In this document: in pieces, positions 1-8,525 of the stretch
Layout of the letters: every line of letters starts with the position of its first letter
Numbering within the stretch: the stretch's first letter is position 1
Assembly: GCF_900172275.1 (NCBI RefSeq)
Contig: NZ_FWFT01000003.1
Span: 1 to 64,000 of the forward strand
Direction: 5' to 3'
Source: Pseudooctadecabacter jejudonensis
GTDB lineage: Bacteria; Pseudomonadota; Alphaproteobacteria; Rhodobacterales; Rhodobacteraceae
DNA length: 64,000 nt
Program-made: the position numbers and the translations under genes
The notes under the pieces: generated by a model
What the model saw: the letters and a program-made list of their open reading frames with translations, nothing else
Database searches by the model: none
What the model was told of the DNA's origin: nothing

Positions 1-164
1 AGCATCACGTTGCCCTCGTAGCGGTCAAACTTGGCGGCATATTCCATCGCCTTGGCGTCCCCGCCCGCCTCAATATCATTGAGGATGCCAACCACCGTAT
101 CATGCACATCCGAGGCGCCAGAGGCGGATGTCAGGGTCGCTTTCTTAAGATAATCGCGGGTCAT
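1..164 (-). CDS. HisD-family (histidinol dehydrogenase-like) dehydrogenase, 5' part only
   Basis: The minus strand opens with an ATG at 164 and reads without a stop to the window edge (about 54 residues, MTRDYLKKATLTSASG...). The segment resembles the N-terminus of the histidinol dehydrogenase superfamily, including catabolic members such as sulfopropanediol dehydrogenase, with the early pattern of a short helix, 'DVHDTVVGILNDIEAGGD' and an AKFD segment. It is divergent from the ROK kinase gene and close to sugar catabolic genes, so a catabolic alcohol dehydrogenase is more likely than histidine biosynthesis (inference). The catalytic part lies outside the window. Confidence 0.65.
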   Translation of the reverse strand, partial: MTRDYLKKATLTSASGASDVHDTVVGILNDIEAGGDAKAMEYAAKFDRYEGNVM

Positions 165-227
165 GGCGTGTTGTCCTGTCACAAAGGCAATTGTAAAACT
201 GATGTGACGATTTAGGCCCTTACAGCA

Positions 228-242
228 AATTAATGCAAGCGC
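228..242 (+). promoter_or_regulatory. 15-bp motif shared with 5328-5342
   Basis: AATTAATGCAAGCGC differs at one base from AATTAATGCATGCGC at 5328-5342. Both lie in the same orientation, 64 and 75 bp upstream of the start of a minus-strand dehydrogenase gene. This suggests one regulator acting on both promoters (inference). Confidence 0.4.
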
Positions 243-247
243 TTACA
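234..247. promoter_or_regulatory. LacI-type operator-like palindrome
   Basis: TGCAAGCGCTTACA is palindromic except for one position pair and carries the AAGCGCTT core typical of LacI/GalR operators. It lies 70 bp upstream of the HisD-like gene, in the divergent space before the ROK gene. Which regulator binds is unknown; a LacI-family gene is present at 18658, far away. Confidence 0.45.
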
Positions 248-448
248 TTCACGCCCGATAATTTTTCAGAAAGGCTGAAAGAAAAAATCAGGAAGTCTAA
301 CGTGTGAGGCCAGCAAACCGAACCAAACCGCCCCCAAAGCGCATGCCGACCGGGATCAAACGTCTCTGCCCCATGCCGCGCATGGAAAGGCCGCGCCAAC
401 CGGCATAAACCCACTGGCCGTGCCCGTGCATTTCGCTAGTGTAGCGCC

Positions 449-1357
449 ATGACTGCGATTGGCATTGATCTGGGGGGTTCAAAAATCGAAGCCCAAGTGT
501 TTGATAACACATGGGATCTGATCGCACGCGACCGGTGCGCCACCCCCGACACCTATGATGGCCTTTTGGCGGCCTTGGCCCAACACATCAGATGGGCGCA
601 GGGACATGCGGGGGCGGACGCCCCCATCGGGATCAGTGCTGCGGGTCTTTTGAACCCCGCAAGCGGTCTGGTCTTTGCGGCCAATCTGCCCGCCTCAGGT
701 CATGCTTTGCCTGCCGATATTGCAGCGGCCATCAGCCGTCCGGTCGCCTATATCAATGACGCCCGTGCACTGACAGTGTCCGAGGCTGTTTTTGGCGCGG
801 GCCGCGGATTGCGCTGCGTGGCCAGTCTGGTGTTGGGGACGGGCATAGGCGGCGGTGTGGCCATCAACGGCGTGACCCTAGCAGGGCCCTCCGGCACAGG
901 CGGGGAGGTCGGGCACACCAGCGCCCCCGCGCATCTGATACAGCGGCACGCCCTGCCCCTTTGGCCTTGCGGATGTGGCCGCGCGGGCTGCGTTGAAACC
1001 TACGTGTCAGGCCCCGGCCTGGTGCGATTGGCAGGGCATTTGACGGGCCAAACCCTGTCCACTGAAGAGATCGCTGCACGCAGACATGGCGACATGGCGC
1101 AGGTCTGGGCGGTCTGGAGTGCCCTTGCGGGCGATCTGGTTCACACCCTCACCGCGACCCTGGACCCTGATGTCATCGTGCTTGCAGGCGGACTTAGCCG
1201 GATCGAAGGCATCATCGACGATGTAACGGACGCGGCACGCACCGCACAAATCGGCGGCCTGCCCGTGGCCCCGATTGTGCTGGCTCAAGGAGGAGATGCA
1301 AGCGGCGCAAAGGGGGCGGCCTTTACCGCATACCAACAGGGCGACCGCTATGACTGA
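449..1357 (+). CDS. ROK-family sugar kinase, probably N-acetylglucosamine kinase
   Basis: This 302-residue protein has the ROK layout: an N-terminal phosphate-binding segment GIDLGGSK (5-12), the probable catalytic Asp104 in YINDARAL, the glycine-rich ATP loop LGTGIGGG (129-136), and the ROK zinc motif with His156 and Cys174, Cys176 and Cys181 (CGCGRAGC). It ends inside the start of nagA (8-bp overlap), so the two are co-translated. Pairing with a GlcNAc-6-phosphate deacetylase suggests phosphorylation of GlcNAc or a related amino sugar. ROK substrates cannot be assigned by motif alone; glucokinase or ManNAc kinase remain possible. Confidence 0.85.
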   Translation: MTAIGIDLGGSKIEAQVFDNTWDLIARDRCATPDTYDGLLAALAQHIRWAQGHAGADAPIGISAAGLLNPASGLVFAANLPASGHALPADIAAAISRPVAYINDARALTVSEAVFGAGRGLRCVASLVLGTGIGGGVAINGVTLAGPSGTGGEVGHTSAPAHLIQRHALPLWPCGCGRAGCVETYVSGPGLVRLAGHLTGQTLSTEEIAARRHGDMAQVWAVWSALAGDLVHTLTATLDPDVIVLAGGLSRIEGIIDDVTDAARTAQIGGLPVAPIVLAQGGDASGAKGAAFTAYQQGDRYD

Positions 1358-2465
1358 GCCCTATTGGATCACCGCAGATCACGTGTTTGACGGAGAGACT
1401 TTGCGCCCCGGCCTCGGCCTGCGCATCGACAAGGGCCAGGGGGTTGAGGTTGGACCGCCTCCCGCAGATGCGCAAGCCATACCGGGCGTCATTGCGCCCG
1501 GCTTTATCGACCTGCAGGTCAATGGCGGCGGCGGTGTGATGGTCAACACCACCCCCACGCGCGACGGTCTTGCGACCATCGCCGACGCCCATGCAAAGCT
1601 TGGCACGTCGGCCATTTTGCCCACCGTCATCACCGATGGGCCAGACGTGCTGGACCGCGCGGCAGATGCGGTGCGGACGGCCAAAACCGACCGACGTATT
1701 CTTGGGCTTCACATCGAAGGTCCGCATATCGCAACGGCCAAACGTGGCACGCACCATGCGGCGTTCATCCGGCCCCTTGATGCGCGCACGATTGAGGTGG
1801 TGTCCGCGCTGCGGGCGGATGGGATCGCGGTGATGATTACCCTCGCCCCCGAGGCCGCGACCACAGCACAGATCGCAGAATTGGCCGCCATGGGGGCCGT
1901 GGTGTCCATCGGCCACACGGATGCAAGTGCGTCACAGGTCAACGCCGCGATTGAGGCCGGCGCCACCTGCGCCACGCACCTTTACAATGCCATGTCACAA
2001 ATGAGCGGGCGTGCGCCAGGCGCGGTGGGGGCCGTGCTGAATTCACACATCGCGGCTGGCATCATTTGCGACGGCCACCACGTAGACGATGGGATGATCG
2101 CGCTGGCCCTGCGGGCGCGTCCTGTCCCCGATCGGATGTTTCTGGTGAGCGATGCCATGGCCACCGTTGGCGGGCCGAACACCTTTGCGCTTTATGGACA
2201 GACCATAACGGTGGACGGCGGGCGGCTGATCAATGCCGAGGGCAATCTGGCGGGTGCGCACACAACCATGGCTGAAGGGGTCGCACGTCTGGTTCAGTCG
2301 GTCGGGGTATCGCTTGAACAGGCTTTGCGGATGGCCATCACCACCCCGGCCCGTTTGATCAACCAGCCCGACCGCAGGCACCTTGTGGGGCAGTGCATCC
2401 AAGACCTGCAGGTGATCCATGCGGATATGACGATAAGCCCCCTACCCCATACCAAGACGGGCTAA
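1350..2465 (+). CDS. nagA: N-acetylglucosamine-6-phosphate deacetylase
   Basis: The ATG at 1350 overlaps the ROK stop and gives 371 residues, normal for NagA. It is an amidohydrolase-fold enzyme that converts GlcNAc-6-P to glucosamine-6-P plus acetate in the cytoplasm. Visible signatures are GFIDLQVNGGGG (51-62), the metal-ligand region HIEGPH (121-126, Glu123), SIGHTDA, ATHLYNAM and the catalytic-Asp segment LVSDAMA. Together with the ROK kinase it forms a two-gene amino-sugar operon. No glucosamine-6-P deaminase or transporter is next to it here, so those must lie elsewhere. Its last four bases overlap the end of the converging GntR gene. Confidence 0.93.
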   Translation: MTEPYWITADHVFDGETLRPGLGLRIDKGQGVEVGPPPADAQAIPGVIAPGFIDLQVNGGGGVMVNTTPTRDGLATIADAHAKLGTSAILPTVITDGPDVLDRAADAVRTAKTDRRILGLHIEGPHIATAKRGTHHAAFIRPLDARTIEVVSALRADGIAVMITLAPEAATTAQIAELAAMGAVVSIGHTDASASQVNAAIEAGATCATHLYNAMSQMSGRAPGAVGAVLNSHIAAGIICDGHHVDDGMIALALRARPVPDRMFLVSDAMATVGGPNTFALYGQTITVDGGRLINAEGNLAGAHTTMAEGVARLVQSVGVSLEQALRMAITTPARLINQPDRRHLVGQCIQDLQVIHADMTISPLPHTKTG

Positions 2466-3130
2466 AGAAACCGCAACCGGTGTTTGCCCAGCAGTTCAAC
2501 CAGGATCGACTTTGCATGCTGGCGGTGTTGGCGATGTGTTTCGCGCGCCGTGGCCGCATCCCCCTCGCGGATCGCCTGATACACGGTGCGGTGGTCTTCG
2601 TTGGACTTGGTCGGCAAGGGCCGCATGAACAGGGTCGTTGTGCGCGCACGGCGGACCTGATCACTCATCATGGCGACGATCGCCTCAATGCGGCTGTTGC
2701 CGCCCAAACGGACCAACTCGGTGTGAAACCGGTCATCGGCGTCGGCCCATGCATCCAGATCATTGCCCGTGATCGCCGCATCCATATCGCGGATCGCGCG
2801 GGCCAAATCGGCCAGATCGTCGTCGTCATGATCCAGTTGGGCCGCCCGTTCTGCGGCATGGCTTTCCAGTTCGGTCAGCACGTCATAAATCTCGGCCATA
2901 TCATCCGGCGACAGCGGCAAAATTCGTACGCCTTTGCGCGGGCGCAGTTCCAGCAAGCCCTGACCTTCGAGGGTCAGAACGGCCTCACGTACCGGGGTGC
3001 GAGACATCTCAAGCAGGTTGGCCAGTTCCGATTCCAGATGATCAGACCCCGCTGCCAAATCCCCCGAAAAGATGCGGGCGCGCAATTCCTGCACCGCACG
3101 CTGCACGTTTGAGGGGCCTTTGTCTGGCAT
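2462..3130 (-). CDS. GntR/FadR-subfamily (FCD) transcriptional regulator
   Basis: This 222-residue protein has an N-terminal winged HTH (about 8-72; LEMSRTPVREAVLTLEGQG is the recognition helix region) followed by an all-helical FCD ligand-binding domain with the acidic/histidine pattern DDRFHTEL and a later HRTVYQAI. FCD regulators commonly sense sugar acids or carboxylates. It is transcribed toward nagA and lies just downstream of the two dehydrogenase genes (12 bp after the Gfo/Idh/MocA stop), so it is probably the last gene of that operon and its likely regulator (inference). Confidence 0.88.
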   Translation of the reverse strand: MPDKGPSNVQRAVQELRARIFSGDLAAGSDHLESELANLLEMSRTPVREAVLTLEGQGLLELRPRKGVRILPLSPDDMAEIYDVLTELESHAAERAAQLDHDDDDLADLARAIRDMDAAITGNDLDAWADADDRFHTELVRLGGNSRIEAIVAMMSDQVRRARTTTLFMRPLPTKSNEDHRTVYQAIREGDAATARETHRQHRQHAKSILVELLGKHRLRFL

Positions 3131-3142
3131 GAACGGCTTCTC

Positions 3143-4165
3143 CTACAGGGGGATTTTCTGCCCTGACTGGGCCGAAGCGTAAATCGCCGCTTCGATGCGT
3201 TCAACCGTCAGGTAATCCCGGGCGGTGTTCTCAGGCGTGCGGGCGTGACGAATGGCATCGACCACATGGGACTGCAGGGCGTGAACACAATCGCCGCCAA
3301 AGCCGTCAAAGCTGTCGGGGGGGACCACCATATCATTCGTCAGCTCTCCGAAGGGACGCAGATGCACGGCGCCATCCCCTGTCAGGGTCAGTGTGCCTGC
3401 CGTGCCTTCGAACGCCGCCTCGCCCATGGTGCGGCGGTGGTTGTCGGCGGCGTGATCCAGATGGCGATTGCCATCAAAAAGCGCACGAACGCCGTGCGGG
3501 TGATCAAACAGGATATAGCCCGCGTCCTCCCCTGCGATTGCAGGGTTCATGCGGCGCAGATCGGCGTAAACCGCCTGCGGATCGCCCAGAAGGTATCGGA
3601 AGGTGTCGACCCAATGCACAGCCGTTTCGTGCACCAAGAAGCGGTCCATGGTCTGAAAATAGGGCTGACGGTCCAGATAGGCGCGCGGGCCCTGCCCGTC
3701 GCCGGGCCGCAGACGGAAGGTGACCTGATGCAGATCGCCCAAAACGCCGTCCTCCAAAAGACGTTTGATGGCCCGGTACCACGGCTGAAACCGGAAGTTT
3801 TCGTGCACGACGATCGTGGCACCTGCGGCCTCGGCCTCAGCTGTCATCGCCTCGGCCTCGGCCAGATCAACACAGAACGGTTTCTGGCAGATGATCCAAC
3901 GCACGCCGTGGGCCAAGGCTGCGCGAATGGCATTGGCCTGGGCCACGGGGGGCAGGATGATATCCAACACATCAGGCTGCGCCTCAGCCAACATCTGCCC
4001 CAGATCAGCAAAGGCAGCCAGACCGGTCGCGCGGGCGCGGGTGATATCGGAGTCGCACGACGCCACAAGGTGCACACCGTCCATCCGCGCCCAACTGCCG
4101 TAATGAAACTGCGCAAAATATCCCGCGCCGACGCAGGCAACCTTTAGGTCAGCGTTGGCTGTCAT
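3143..4165 (-). CDS. Gfo/Idh/MocA-family oxidoreductase
   Basis: This 340-residue NAD(P)-dependent dehydrogenase has a Rossmann motif VACVGAGYFAQFHYG near the N-terminus and a C-terminal alpha/beta substrate domain. The family's EKP motif reads QKP here (IICQKPF); the lysine is kept. Such enzymes oxidise sugars, inositols or their acids. The start codon overlaps the stop of the upstream isopropylmalate-type dehydrogenase (ATGA), and the GntR gene follows, so these three form one minus-strand catabolic operon. The exact substrate is not readable from the sequence. Confidence 0.85.
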   Translation of the reverse strand: MTANADLKVACVGAGYFAQFHYGSWARMDGVHLVASCDSDITRARATGLAAFADLGQMLAEAQPDVLDIILPPVAQANAIRAALAHGVRWIICQKPFCVDLAEAEAMTAEAEAAGATIVVHENFRFQPWYRAIKRLLEDGVLGDLHQVTFRLRPGDGQGPRAYLDRQPYFQTMDRFLVHETAVHWVDTFRYLLGDPQAVYADLRRMNPAIAGEDAGYILFDHPHGVRALFDGNRHLDHAADNHRRTMGEAAFEGTAGTLTLTGDGAVHLRPFGELTNDMVVPPDSFDGFGGDCVHALQSHVVDAIRHARTPENTARDYLTVERIEAAIYASAQSGQKIPL

Positions 4166-5253
4166 GCGACAAACAAGGCGTCCAGAACCGCGTCTGCCGC
4201 GCGGGCCGTGCCCACCGTTCCGCCCAAATCGCGGGTCAGGGCGGTGCCACGGGCCACAACGTCCTCGACCGCTTCGCGCAGGCGGGTGCCATCGGCCACC
4301 ATCGCTGCGTTGTCATGTTTGACGCCCAACCAGTCCAACATCATGGCCGCTGACAGGATCATGGCGTGGGGGTTGGCCAGCCCACGGCCTGCAATATCAG
4401 GGGCGGATCCGTGGCAGGGCTGGAACACCGCGTGATCCAAGCCAATGTCGGCGGACGGTGCCAAGCCGAGCCCCCCCATCAGTCCAGCGCCCAGATCAGA
4501 CAGGATGTCGCCGAACATGTTTTCGGTCACCATGACATCAAAATCCCATGGTTTCTGGATCATCCACAGGGCCGTCGCATCAACATAGGCATGATCGGCC
4601 TGCAGGTCGGGATGCTGCGCGGCTTCGGCATCGAACATCGCACGGAAGAAGGCGAAGGCGCGGAAGACATTGGCCTTGTCCACGCAGGTCACACGCCCCG
4701 GCCCGCGCCCCGCGGCTTTGCGTTGCTTGGCCAGACCAAAGGCAAATTTGAACAGCTTTTCGGAAATATCGCGGGTGATCAAAAGGGTTTCGCGGGCCTC
4801 GTTTTCGGTCATTTCCCCGCAGCCTTGGGTGTGAAACAGCCCTTCGGTGCTTTCGCGGATGAGAACGAAGTCAATCTCACGGCCTGCGGGCATGTTCAGC
4901 GGCGTGCGCTGTCCGGCCTTGACCCTTACGGGGCGCACACCGGCAAAAAGGGTCAGGGCTTTGCGCAGATCGATCTGGGGCGAAATCTCTGTCCCGTCTG
5001 CGTAGCGCACGTCGGGCAAACCCATGGCGGACAGCAAGATAGCATCTGCATTGCGCGCCCTGTCCATCGACGCCACGGGCAGCGCTTCGCCCGTTTCGAC
5101 ATAATGGGCGGCGCCCGCAGGCGCGTCGGTGAATGTCAGGCCGTAGCTGTCTGACGCCTTCGCCATCCGGTCAAGGATCGCAAGGGTTGGCGCCATAATT
5201 TCAGGGCCAATCCCGTCCCCATGAAACACCGCAATGTCGAAGTTCTTTTTCAT
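4162..5253 (-). CDS. Isocitrate/isopropylmalate dehydrogenase-family protein (tartrate dehydrogenase-like)
   Basis: This 363-residue beta-decarboxylating dehydrogenase starts with FHGDGIGPEIMAPTL (NAD pocket) and carries RESTEGLF, the lysine segment VDKANVFRAF and the family signature with metal-binding aspartates in ENMFGDILSDLGAGLMGG. It lacks neighbouring leuCD genes and sits with sugar-acid genes, which argues for a catabolic role on a hydroxy-acid such as tartrate, malate or an erythronate derivative rather than leucine biosynthesis (inference). It is the first gene of a minus-strand operon; the shared motif at 5328-5342 lies 75 bp upstream. Confidence 0.8.
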   Translation of the reverse strand: MKKNFDIAVFHGDGIGPEIMAPTLAILDRMAKASDSYGLTFTDAPAGAAHYVETGEALPVASMDRARNADAILLSAMGLPDVRYADGTEISPQIDLRKALTLFAGVRPVRVKAGQRTPLNMPAGREIDFVLIRESTEGLFHTQGCGEMTENEARETLLITRDISEKLFKFAFGLAKQRKAAGRGPGRVTCVDKANVFRAFAFFRAMFDAEAAQHPDLQADHAYVDATALWMIQKPWDFDVMVTENMFGDILSDLGAGLMGGLGLAPSADIGLDHAVFQPCHGSAPDIAGRGLANPHAMILSAAMMLDWLGVKHDNAAMVADGTRLREAVEDVVARGTALTRDLGGTVGTARAADAVLDALFVA

Positions 5254-5327
5254 CTCTGGCCCCTTTTTACCGGTTTTGGTTTGAACGAATTTTCCAACTT
5301 CTCCAATCGAAAAGTCGACAGGGCATT

Positions 5328-5342
5328 AATTAATGCATGCGC
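5328..5342 (+). promoter_or_regulatory. Second copy of the shared 15-bp motif
   Basis: AATTAATGCATGCGC matches 228-242 at 14 of 15 bases. It is followed by two more AATGCA words (5348 and 5360), giving three in 34 bp, which may mark repeated half-sites for a regulator between the minus-strand dehydrogenase operon and the plus-strand transporter remnant. Confidence 0.4.
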
Positions 5343-5389
5343 AAATAAATGCAATACAGAATGCAAAACCCTGAGAGGACCATCAACAG

Positions 5390-5488
5390 GCGATCTTTAC
5401 GATCCTTGAAAGCAACTTTGCCTACACGTTGCAGGACCTGGGTGCGACAACCGTCGATCCGGCAAGCCTCGGCATTGAAAAGCCGTAG
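5390..5488 (+). pseudogene. Possible 3' remnant of a tctC-like solute-binding protein gene
   Basis: The plus-strand frame ending at TAG 5486-5488 reads ...TILESNFAYTLQDLGATTV... and ends in LGIEKP. This looks like the C-terminal helix and 'LGAT' tail of a tripartite tricarboxylate transporter binding protein, and it lies where tctC belongs, just upstream of tctB-like sequence. Only about 30 residues remain and there is no start. A GC-rich stem-loop (5507-5531) follows. The rest of 5254-5390 is the promoter space of the minus-strand operon. Confidence 0.4.
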
Positions 5489-5565
5489 TCGTGGATCAAT
5501 CCCGTTCGGGCGCGGCCCCACCCTGCGCCCGGACACCCCTTTTCTCTTTGTGACATTGGGTATCG

Positions 5566-6531
5566 GTGATGGAGGACGATACGGATATTTTGCGCGCCCG
5601 CGATTTTTGGGGCGCTTGTGTGCTGATGGCGCTGTCGCTGTTCTTTTTGTGGCGCACGTTTGACATTCCCCTTTGGGGCGGCAACCGCGCAGGTGTCAGC
5701 GGCGCAGACTGGTGCACTTCCGCCGCCATCGTGCCGCTTGGCATTTTCACCGCCCTTTTTGTGCTGTCCATCGTGTTGATGATCATTGCCATCCGCGCAG
5801 GCGGTGCGGCGCGCGCCCTGTCGGCTGTGGGCATCGGTTGGAACACGGATGAGGCGATCCGGTTTACCACCATCGGCATCATCTTGTTTTTCTATATCGC
5901 GGGCCTCGTGCCGTGCGTGGGTTTCGTGCTGTGCAGCGGGTTGCTGATCACCGCGCGGATCTATGGGTTCTACTTGAGCCAACCGCGCCGCATGGTGCTG
6001 GCCGCCGCGGCTGTCGGCTTGTGTGGCACCTATGCCCTGATCCGGCAATTCCCCCAATCGGACTGGGCCGCGCCGGACGACGATTGGGTCACGCTGGCCG
6101 TCTGGGCCGCGCTGCCCGGCGTGGGTGAGGACGTGGCCGATTGGGTCAGCGACGGCGTTGGCAAAACCGTCAGCACAGAGGGTGATACGTTCGGCAAAGG
6201 GTCCCTCGAAGGTCTGCTGTCCCCGGAGACGGCCAACACCGCCTGCCTTGGCCGCGCGCTGATCCCCCTGTCGGTGCCGAGCGTGAGGTTCGTGGCCTAT
6301 TTCATGAACCTGCTGCAATATCCCATCGCACCCTTGGTCATCGGCGTCATCTTGGGCGGGCTTTTTGACGAAACCTTCCGCCGGTCGCTGTTGATTTCAG
6401 GCGGTGATCTTGCGGTCTTTGCGTCGCGCCCTGTTGCTGGCATTCTACTTGCGCTGAGCCTTGCGCTGATCGCCGCGCAAATCCCAGCCATCAAAAGGGC
6501 GTTTCGGCGTCTCACCAGAAGGAGCGTTTGA
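5566..6531 (+). pseudogene. Fused remnant of tctB and tctA (tripartite tricarboxylate transporter)
   Basis: A single open frame of 321 codons joins parts of two proteins. Residues 1 to about 183 match a TctB small membrane subunit (RARDFWGACVL at 10-20, IPLWGGNRAGVSGADW, four hydrophobic segments). From about 184 the text switches to TctA: GVGEDVADWVS (185-195), FGKGSLEG, PETANTACLGRALIP, then directly YPIAPLVIGVILG (252-264) and the TctA C-terminus. TctA is normally about 500 residues; its N-terminal half and the central block are missing, so this cannot be a working transporter. Deletions that left the frame open explain the fusion. The stop overlaps the start of the next gene. Confidence 0.8.
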
Positions 6532-6821
6532 TGTTTGTCGTTGTTGTGACCTTTCAGATCAGGGCGGGCCAAATGGCGGATTTTCTGCCAACCATGACGC
6601 AGAACGCGCAGACGTCCTTGGCGATTGAGGCCGGGTGCCACCGCTTTGATGTCTGCACGGACCCCGATCGCCCCAATGAGGTGTTTCTATATGAACTCTA
6701 TACAGACAGAGCGGCCTTTGAGGCCCATCTGCACAGCCCCCATTTCGAAGCCTTCGACCACGACGTGGCGAACATGATTATCGACAAAACGGTCGCCACC
6801 TACGCGCAGGTGTCTTCATGA
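6531..6821 (+). CDS. ABM-domain putative monooxygenase (YgiN-like)
   Basis: I take the ATG at 6531, preceded by GGAG at 6521-6524, giving 96 residues. It is a compact antibiotic-biosynthesis-monooxygenase (ABM) fold protein with the usual pattern VVVTFQIRAGQ, EAGCHRFDV, NEVFLYELYTDRAAFEAH and SPHFEAF. Family members are dimeric quinol monooxygenases or unknown small enzymes; the same fold often appears in sugar-acid and aromatic operons. It overlaps the tct remnant stop and the next gene start (ATGA), so it belongs to the same transcription unit. The substrate is unknown. Confidence 0.8.
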   Translation: MFVVVVTFQIRAGQMADFLPTMTQNAQTSLAIEAGCHRFDVCTDPDRPNEVFLYELYTDRAAFEAHLHSPHFEAFDHDVANMIIDKTVATYAQVSS

Positions 6822-7615
6822 GCCCGTGGGAAGTCTTCGCCGTCAAATACGCGGATCGCAACGCCCGCACCCGCGCCGACAGTTTTATCTTTGACGACAA
6901 TCATGACGCGCCCCACGCCATGGATTATTTCATGTGGCTGCTGCGCGCAGGCACCCGCACGATCCTTGTGGACACCGGATATGACGACGCCGAGGCCGCG
7001 GCCCGCAACCGCCCCATTCGCCTTGATCCTGCAGCGGCACTGGCGCCCTTTGGTCTGACACCCGATGACATCACGGACATCATCGTCACGCATCTGCACT
7101 ACGATCACGCAGGCGGGCTGGCCCTGTTTCCCAACGCCCATTTGCACCTGCAGGCCGCGGAAATGGCCTATGCCACGGGCCCGTGCATGTGCCATGACAC
7201 CCTGCGGATGCCCTTTACGGCCTCCCATGTGTGTGAGGCTGTTCAACGTCTCTATTCCGGCAAACTGACGTTTTACGATGGCTCCGCTGACATTGCAGAG
7301 GGCGTCAGCGTGCACTGCATTGGCGGCCACAGTCGCGGCCTGCAATGCGTGCGGGTGCACACGCAAGCGGGGTGGATGGTGCTGGCCTCGGATGCGGCGC
7401 ATTTTTACGAAAACCTGCAGGCACGCAAACCGTTTCCCATCGTCGTCGATCTGCAAAACATGTTGGACGGGTTTGATAGGTTGGAACGTCTCGCCTCCCA
7501 CCCCAGCCTGATCATCCCCGGCCATGACCCGCTGGTGCGCCAGTATTTCCCACAGGACCTGGCCGATCATATCCACCGGTTGGATGCGGGCCCCACACAG
7601 GACGTCACCTTATGA
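6818..7615 (+). CDS. Metallo-beta-lactamase-fold hydrolase (N-acyl homoserine lactonase-like)
   Basis: This 265-residue protein has the dinuclear-zinc motif THLHYDHAGG (about 91-100) and further ligands in GGHSRGLQ, ASDAAHFYEN and IPGHDPLV. The arrangement matches the AHL-lactonase-like subgroup, which hydrolyses lactones and related esters. In this operon a sugar-acid lactone is a more natural substrate than a quorum signal (inference). It overlaps both neighbours by four bases. Confidence 0.82.
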   Translation: MSPWEVFAVKYADRNARTRADSFIFDDNHDAPHAMDYFMWLLRAGTRTILVDTGYDDAEAAARNRPIRLDPAAALAPFGLTPDDITDIIVTHLHYDHAGGLALFPNAHLHLQAAEMAYATGPCMCHDTLRMPFTASHVCEAVQRLYSGKLTFYDGSADIAEGVSVHCIGGHSRGLQCVRVHTQAGWMVLASDAAHFYENLQARKPFPIVVDLQNMLDGFDRLERLASHPSLIIPGHDPLVRQYFPQDLADHIHRLDAGPTQDVTL

Positions 7616-8525
7616 AAATCGGCGTGATCGCGGATGATTTCACTGGCGCATCCGACAAAGCCCTGACCTTGGCTGAGGCAGGCATGTCCACGGCGCAGTT
7701 CATCGGTGTACCACCCCACCTTGCGGACGCCGCGCTGGAGGCGGGGGGTGTCGCCCTGAAATCGCGCACTGCCCCGGTGGAGGACGCGGTCACCTTATCC
7801 TTGGCGGCCTGTGAATGGCTGTTGCCGCAGGGCCAGAGGTCATCCGCAGCGCGCTGCCCGAGGCGGGCCACGTCATCGTAGACGCGATCATCGACGCAGA
7901 CCTGATCGAAATTGGCAAGGCGGCCCGTAACATGCCTTTGCTGTCTGGTGGATCGGGCATCGCCTTGGGCTTGCCAGCCAATGACAACGCCACACCCGCA
8001 ACGCCCGCATGGGACGGCATTCAAGGGCCTGGCGTCGTGATTTCAGGATCGTGCAGCCGCGCGACACGAACGCAAGTTGCAACATTGCTCGCCCAGGTCG
8101 CGGGGTTCCAGATAAAGGCCGAGACTGCCGTGGCGGGCGGATATGATGTGGAGGCCATGGCCGATTGGGTGCTGATGCAAAACACCCCGCCCCTCGTCTA
8201 ATCCTCCGCCGATCCGCAGGTGGTGCGGGCGGCGCAAGACGCCTTCGGCTCACAGGCAGCAGCTGACGCGATTGAGGGGCTGTTTGCCACCCTTTCGGCC
8301 ACCCTGGCCGCACGTGGGGTGCGCCGCTTTGTGGTGGCGGGGGGCGAAACCTCAGGCGCGGTGGTCAAGGGACTTCAGGCGGTTGTTCTCAACATCGGGC
8401 CACGGGCGGCGGCGGGCGTGCCGCTGGTCCAGACGCGCGGTCTGGCCCTTGCACTCAAATCCGGCACCTTCGGCGGCCCGGCCTTTTTCAGGGAGACGTT
8501 AAAAAAGACGGAGACCGCAGGATGA
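7612..8525 (+). pseudogene. otnK: Broken four-carbon acid sugar kinase gene (DUF1537, otnK-like)
   Basis: The start is intact: MKIGVIADDFTGASDKALTLAE is the kinase N-terminus, and it reads to ACEWLLPQG near 7836. The frame then shifts; the family continues in another frame with GPEVIRSALPEAGHVIVDAI, so about 100 residues of the middle are gone. A TAA at 8199-8201 interrupts a segment that reads PLV-stop-SSADPQVVRA, where the family has a tyrosine (PLxYSSADP), so one base change made the stop. The tail RFVVAGGETSGAVV and SGTFGG is still clear. Family length is about 420; only about 304 codons remain. Confidence 0.88.

Noticed and set aside
3143-4165. Inactive Gfo/Idh/MocA because EKP reads QKP
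   Set aside because: The catalytic lysine is kept and this substitution is tolerated in the family, so it is not evidence of loss.
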